Assembly (NCBI GenBank): GCA_027596035.1
Contig: JADGJA010000293.1
Location: forward strand, 1,408 to 25,616
Reading direction: 5' to 3'
Length of the DNA: 24,209 bases
Source of the DNA: Thoreauomyces humboldtii
Taxonomy: Eukaryota; Chytridiomycota; Chytridiomycetes; Spizellomycetales; Powellomycetaceae
Shown: positions 19,837-24,209 of the stretch, in pieces
Numbering within the stretch: the first letter of the stretch is position 1
Layout of the letters: each line of letters starts with the position of its first letter
Position numbers and translations under genes: made by a program
Notes under the pieces: generated by a model
Told to the model about the DNA's origin: nothing
Database searches by the model: none
The model's input: only the letters and a program-made list of their open reading frames with translations

Positions 19837-22800
19837 ATGACATCCGACGCGGCACCGCTTACTCGCGCATCATCGATTGCATCCCGCCCCGATGAGATCG
19901 GCCGGTCGTCCGGGTCTTCACCTCGCGCACGCCTTCCCGCCCGACCCTTTCTGCAATCTGTCACTGTATCGTGGCTCAACAAGGTCTTGGACCAGGGCAG
20001 AACTGCTCCCCTCACCGAGGAGACGCTGCCAGATCTGCCTAACGATGAGAACCAGGCGGCGTCTGCGCGCGCGCTGGACGGCTTCTGGGACCAGTGTCAA
20101 ACATACTGGATCAACAAGGAAGCATCTCAATCCAATGGCTCGTCCCGCGTCCCATCACTTGCCCGGGCGGGCCTCCGTTACTTTCGAGCGTACTAGTGAG
20201 TTCCCAACATTGCAATTTCCTTGGTTTTGCGACGGCGTCCTGATGCTTTCGATTGCTCTTCAGTGCAGTCGGATTCGTGCTCAACTTTGTGACGGTCGCC
20301 TTGGCTATTCTGCAACCCCTAATGATCCCGCAGATCCTCGCGCTTCTGGTACCCGGATCCTCCAACCACGCCGTCATCGTACACAACCTGTACGCCCTGG
20401 CGGCGATCATCTTCGGCATGCAGATCCTGTCCGCCTTCTCCACGTACATGTATCAGTCCCTGAACATCTCCCTCGGTGTCAAGACCAACGCGATTCTCGT
20501 CAGCGCCATCTACGAAAAGTCGCTCCGCATCTCCTCCAAGGTTCAGAAACAGTTCACCGCCGGCAAGATGAACACCCTCATCGGCGCTGACGTTGCTGCC
20601 GTGAGTGCCGCTCCCGTCTTCCTCATCAACCTATGTGCATTGATCACGCAGCTTGTAATAGCCATCGCCCTGCTGTTCTACTACCTCCGCGTCGCCGCCG
20701 TCCCTGCCATCGTCCTGTATGCCGTGCTGATCATGTTCGAGATCAGGTTCATGCCTCGCATCGCTGGAAACATCCGGATCTACAGTCGCGCCATGGACGC
20801 GCGGTCGAAAACCCTGCGCGAGTTCCTGATGCAGATCAAGTTCATCAAGATCAGGGCCATCGAAAGTCTGTGGCGCACGAAGATCCAGAAACACCGGCAC
20901 GATCAGGTCATGTCCAACCATAGGATCATGAGAGTCTTTGCGTCCATCTACACGTCGGCTTCGATCAGACAGTACATGATCCCTACGATCTCGATCCTGG
21001 TCTACGCAGCCTTTAACGATCTCGAGGTCAGCACGGTTTTCACGTCGTTGGCTCTCCTCGACGCTGTCTCGCAGCCGTCCGGCGTCATGAACGCTACCAT
21101 CGGTCAGCTGCTCAAGGTGCCAGTCTCCTACAACCGTATCACAGAGTTCCTACTCGCTGAAGAGTCTAACGCTGCCGAGGCTACCGTCCGAAAGGTCACC
21201 GACGAGTCCTCGGGTGGCGATGCTATCCGACTCGCGGGAGCTTGCTTCACTTGGGAGAACGATGCCAAAGCACCTCCCGCCGCGAAACCCTCCGGGCCCG
21301 CTGCACCTGCGGCTGCCGCTACAGTAACTCCGACTTCATCTCCCTTCACCTTGCAAAACCTCAACCTCTGCGTACCCATGGGAGCTCTCTGCGCCGTAGT
21401 CGGACCGAACGGATCGGGAAAGTCGAGCCTCATCTCCGCCCTCGCAGGCGGCATGAGGAAGACGACCGGCGATGCCACCGTCTACGGTTCCCTCTCGTAC
21501 TGTCCCCAGGAACCCTGGATCATGTCGGGTTCCGTCAAGGACAACATCCTCTTCGGTGACCCGAGCGTCGAGCCCCGTCTCCCTCTCGCCATCGAGGCAT
21601 CCTGCCTCGAACACGACCTGGAACTCATGACCCACGGTCTCGAGACCCTCATCGGCGAAAAGGGCGTGAACCTCTCGGGAGGACAACGATCCCGTGTGGC
21701 GCTGGCTCGTGCTGTTGCGAGGGACGACGATGTGGTGCTTTTGGACGACCCGACAGCTGCCTTGGACGCTCATGTTGGAAAGAAGGTGTTCGATCAGACG
21801 GTATCTCGGATCCTTCGCCATAAGACGGTCATCATGGCCACGCATCAGCTCCATCTGCTACCTCGGACTGACGTCGTGGTGGTGATGGACGGTGGAAGGA
21901 TCTTAGAGGTCGGAACTTTTGAGCACCTGATGCAGAAGAAGGACGGCCGACTTTCCGACATGATGAAAAGCTACGTTTACGACGAGCATGACCGACATGC
22001 GTCCCCTCCGATCGACGACGAGGTCACCCTAAAGGCTGTCAAAACGTTCGAAACTCAACGCGCGGTAGCCGAAGATCGACGATCAGGAGCTTTCACCTGG
22101 GCGACGGTTCACAGCTACTTTAGGTCCGGGGGTGCCGCATTCCTTCCTGGGTTCCTGTTTCTCACAACTTTGCTGATCGCCTGCACGTCGTTCACCAAGA
22201 TCTATCTCGCGCTTTGGATGGAGGACAAGTTCCATCTGGAAACCTCGGTCTCTGTCAAGATCTATGCTGGGCTTGGAGCGATCAACACTATTTTGATTTG
22301 TCAGTTTGTTGCAGTTGGTTCGAAAGTGCTCCTTCTCTGTCCGTTCTAACTTGAAAGTTGGGCTTTCTTCTTTCAGTCAGCGTATGTCTTTTCGTGATTT
22401 ACTGTGGCATGAAGGCCTGCATCAAGATCCACGACCTTGCCATGGAAGGATTGCAAAACGCTCCTCTCAATTTCTTTGACGACCAGCCCGCCGGCCGAAT
22501 CCTAAACCGGATGACTATCGACGTCCGGGAGCTCGACGGAAACCTCCCTCTGAACATCTACATCACGACTCGAGAGTTCTCCTACTTTGCCGCCGCGGTG
22601 GTCGTCGTGTGTTACTCAGCGCCCTACATCCTCGCGCTCTTCGCCGTCATCGTCCTGGTTTCAGGATACTTTTATCGACTGTTCCGACCGAGCTTCAGGG
22701 AGATGAAGCGACTCGTATCCCTTCTCCTCAGTCCCGTCCTGGTTCACACTTCCGAGACGATGCACGGTGTCGCATCCATCAAGGCGTACGGAGCTCAGGA

Positions 22801-23968
22801 TCACTTCATATCGGCACTTCACGCAAAGGTCGATCGTTCCAACTCCGCGTCCCTTCATTTCCAGTCATCCAAGGTGTGGCTCGGCCTCCGTCTCGACCTC
22901 ATGACCTCCCTCATCACCACCGTCCTGGTCCTCCTCGGTGCTGCGAACGTGGTGGACGGCGTCGCGGTCGGTCTGGGTCTCACGGGCGCCATCTCTCTGG
23001 GCTCGTGGTTCAACAGCGTCCTGGTCGCCTACACCAGCACGGAAGCCATGTTCAACGGGATCGAGAGGTTGAACCATTACGCGGAGAAGGTACCCCGCGA
23101 ACCCGACCGCATCGTCAAGGGAGATCCCGTCATAGGAACCTGGCCCGATCGAGGCGTGGTGCAAGTCAAGGACCTGGTCCTTCGCTATCCTTCCCGTCCC
23201 GATGTGAACGTCATCGACCGCGTGAGCTTCACCACCTCCCCGGGCGAGAAGGTGGCCATCCTCGGTCGTTCCGGGTCCGGCAAATCCTCCCTCGTGTCCT
23301 CCCTCTTCCGGGTCCTGGAGGCCTCGGACGGTTCCATCACGGTGGACGGCCGAGACATCTCGACGCTGGGGATCGAGACCCTCCGTCGAGGCATCCTCTG
23401 CGTGCCTCAGGAACCCACGGTCGTGACGGCAACGCTTCGCGACAACGTGGACCTCCTGGGATCTCACACCGACGACCAGGTCTGGAGGGCCCTGTCCGTC
23501 GTGGGGATGGACCGTCTCGCGTCCGACCACGCCTCCAAGTTGGACAGACCCATGACCGAAGGAGGGTCCGACCTCTCGCAGGGTCATCGTGCCCTCGTGG
23601 CTCTCTCCCGAGCCGCCCTAGAAGCCGGAGAGGATGATGACGGACGTGGAGTGAGACTCGTGGTCCTGGACGAAGCGACGGCTGCCCTCGATTCTGAAGG
23701 TCAACGAAGGATGGACGACATGCTCTTCGGGACCGACGCTCCGTTGAAGAAGGCGACGGTGCTTGCGGTGATGCATTCGTTGGTAAGCGTCGGAAGGTAC
23801 GACCGGGTGATGGTGTTCGAGGACGGACGGCTGGTCGAGGTCGGAAGACCCAAGGAGCTCTTGGATGTCGAGGACGGTCGGTTCAAGGGCATGGTGGAGG
23901 CTACGGGTCCCGCTAATGCTAAAGCCATCTCGGAAATGGCCCGGGACACGGACGTTCATCGGGTATAG
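19837..23968 (+). CDS. ABC transporter, ABCC (MRP/Yor1-like) full-size, 3 exons
   Basis: Exons are 19837-20195, 20264-22299 and 22377-23968; introns of 68 and 77 nt; 1328 residues. For the second intron the donor GTCAGT at 22300 keeps the expected spacing in the membrane segment (ILI-F-SVCLFVIYCGMKA); a later GT at 22316 is possible but adds six residues. Layout: a short cytosolic N-terminus with ABCC landmarks (PFLQSVTVSWLNKVL), no TMD0; TMD1; NBD1 with Walker A GPNGSGKS (500-507), CPQEPWI, LSGGQRSRVALARA (590) and Walker B LLDDPTAALDAHVG (614); TMD2 with NFFDDQPAGRILNRM; NBD2 with GRSGSGKS (1095-1102), VPQEPTVV, LSQGHRALVALSRA (1198) and VVLDEATAALDSEG (D1230, E1231). Thus NBD1 has Asp instead of the catalytic Glu, while NBD2 keeps it, as usual for ABCC. 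It exports organic anions, conjugates or drugs from plasma or vacuolar membrane; the substrate is unknown. Confidence 0.93.
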
Positions 23969-24108
23969 TCTCATGTCTTTCATTGGACCACAGCAATCCT
24001 AGTTTTACAGAAAAGATTGATAACGCTATTGACTGTTCGAAGAAGACAGTGTGAAGATTGAGATATGGACTGTTTTCGCTCATCGTCATTCCTCTTGCCA
24101 CTCGCAAG

Positions 24109-24209
24109 ACCAAAAAGGGAATGTTCCTGACGCCCTGGTTCCGACTCATCGTGGAGAACTTTCTGTACAAGTGGTGGGACAACCTGGACTCGTTGAAGCA
24201 GTCCCAAGG
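24109..24209 (+). pseudogene. C-terminal fragment of isopentenyl-diphosphate isomerase (5' truncated, runs off the window)
   Basis: In frame from ACC at 24109 the sequence reads TKKGMF LTPWFRLIVENF LYKWWDNLDSLKQSQ, which matches the characteristic end of type 1 isopentenyl-diphosphate isomerase (ITPWFK...FLFKWWDNL in animals and fungi). That enzyme converts isopentenyl to dimethylallyl diphosphate in sterol and isoprenoid synthesis. A stop (TGA at 24052) interrupts the frame upstream, and AAG at 24106-24108 could be a splice acceptor. The ABC transporter ends at 23968, so the remaining about 180 residues with the Nudix core cannot fit in between. It is therefore a truncated duplicate, a rearrangement remnant or an assembly junction; a trans-placed or nested gene model seems unlikely. 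Confidence 0.6.

Noticed and set aside
22609..23637. 342-codon plus-strand frame rich in Arg, Gly and His
   Set aside because: Shifted-frame shadow of the second half of the ABC transporter.
1..24209. tRNA genes, CRISPR arrays, transposases
   Set aside because: I scanned by eye for T-loop motifs, regularly spaced repeats and transposase-like frames and found none that hold up.

Overview
The window reads as nuclear DNA of a fungus. It has short GT-AG introns of mostly 55-150 nt with CTNAC-like branch sites, compact multi-exon genes on both strands, pyrimidine-rich or TATA promoters, and household genes of fungal or opisthokont type. I cannot fix the phylum. An intact DIS3L2-type nuclease and an ACAA2-type mitochondrial thiolase would fit a basidiomycete or an early-diverging fungus.

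Left end (1-2362) is different. It is visibly more AT-rich, has no introns, and encodes a repetitive fibre-like protein of the kind seen in giant viruses and tailed phages: a 78-residue tandem repeat, four 28-residue GALQVAGG repeats and a C1q-like C-terminal head. One frameshift splits it. It is best explained as an endogenised viral gene fragment, or as a junction or assembly error. A gene-poor repetitive stretch follows (2363-4046) with two hairpins in a 164-bp tandem duplication, a GTGGCTGTGTAG motif and a degenerate minisatellite.

From 4047 on the window is ordinary host DNA with seven genes whose exons I reconstructed: a DIS3L2/Ssd1-family 3'-5' exoribonuclease (4047-7783, -); a mitochondrial K+/H+ exchange-related membrane protein (8083-9222, +), divergent from it; a secreted Ser/Tyr/Gly-rich protein (9347-10308, -); a nine-exon nuclear protein joining a homeodomain, a TFIIS N-terminal domain, a PP1-docking RVxF motif and a CCCH zinc finger (10927-14592, -); an ACAA2-type 3-ketoacyl-CoA thiolase (15640-17201, +); an ADP-ribosylglycohydrolase (17427-18872, -); and an ABCC-type ABC transporter (19837-23968, +). 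Just after the transporter lies the C-terminal piece of an isopentenyl-diphosphate isomerase (24109 to the edge) with no room for its front half.

The genes do not form a pathway cluster. Two deal with RNA: DIS3L2-like decay and the PNUTS/LUMINIDEPENDENS-like protein, probably a PP1 regulator in transcription termination. Two are mitochondrial. The most interesting items are the homeodomain-TFIIS-RVxF-CCCH architecture, whose homeodomain lacks the usual Asn51, and the virus-like fibre gene beside fungal genes.
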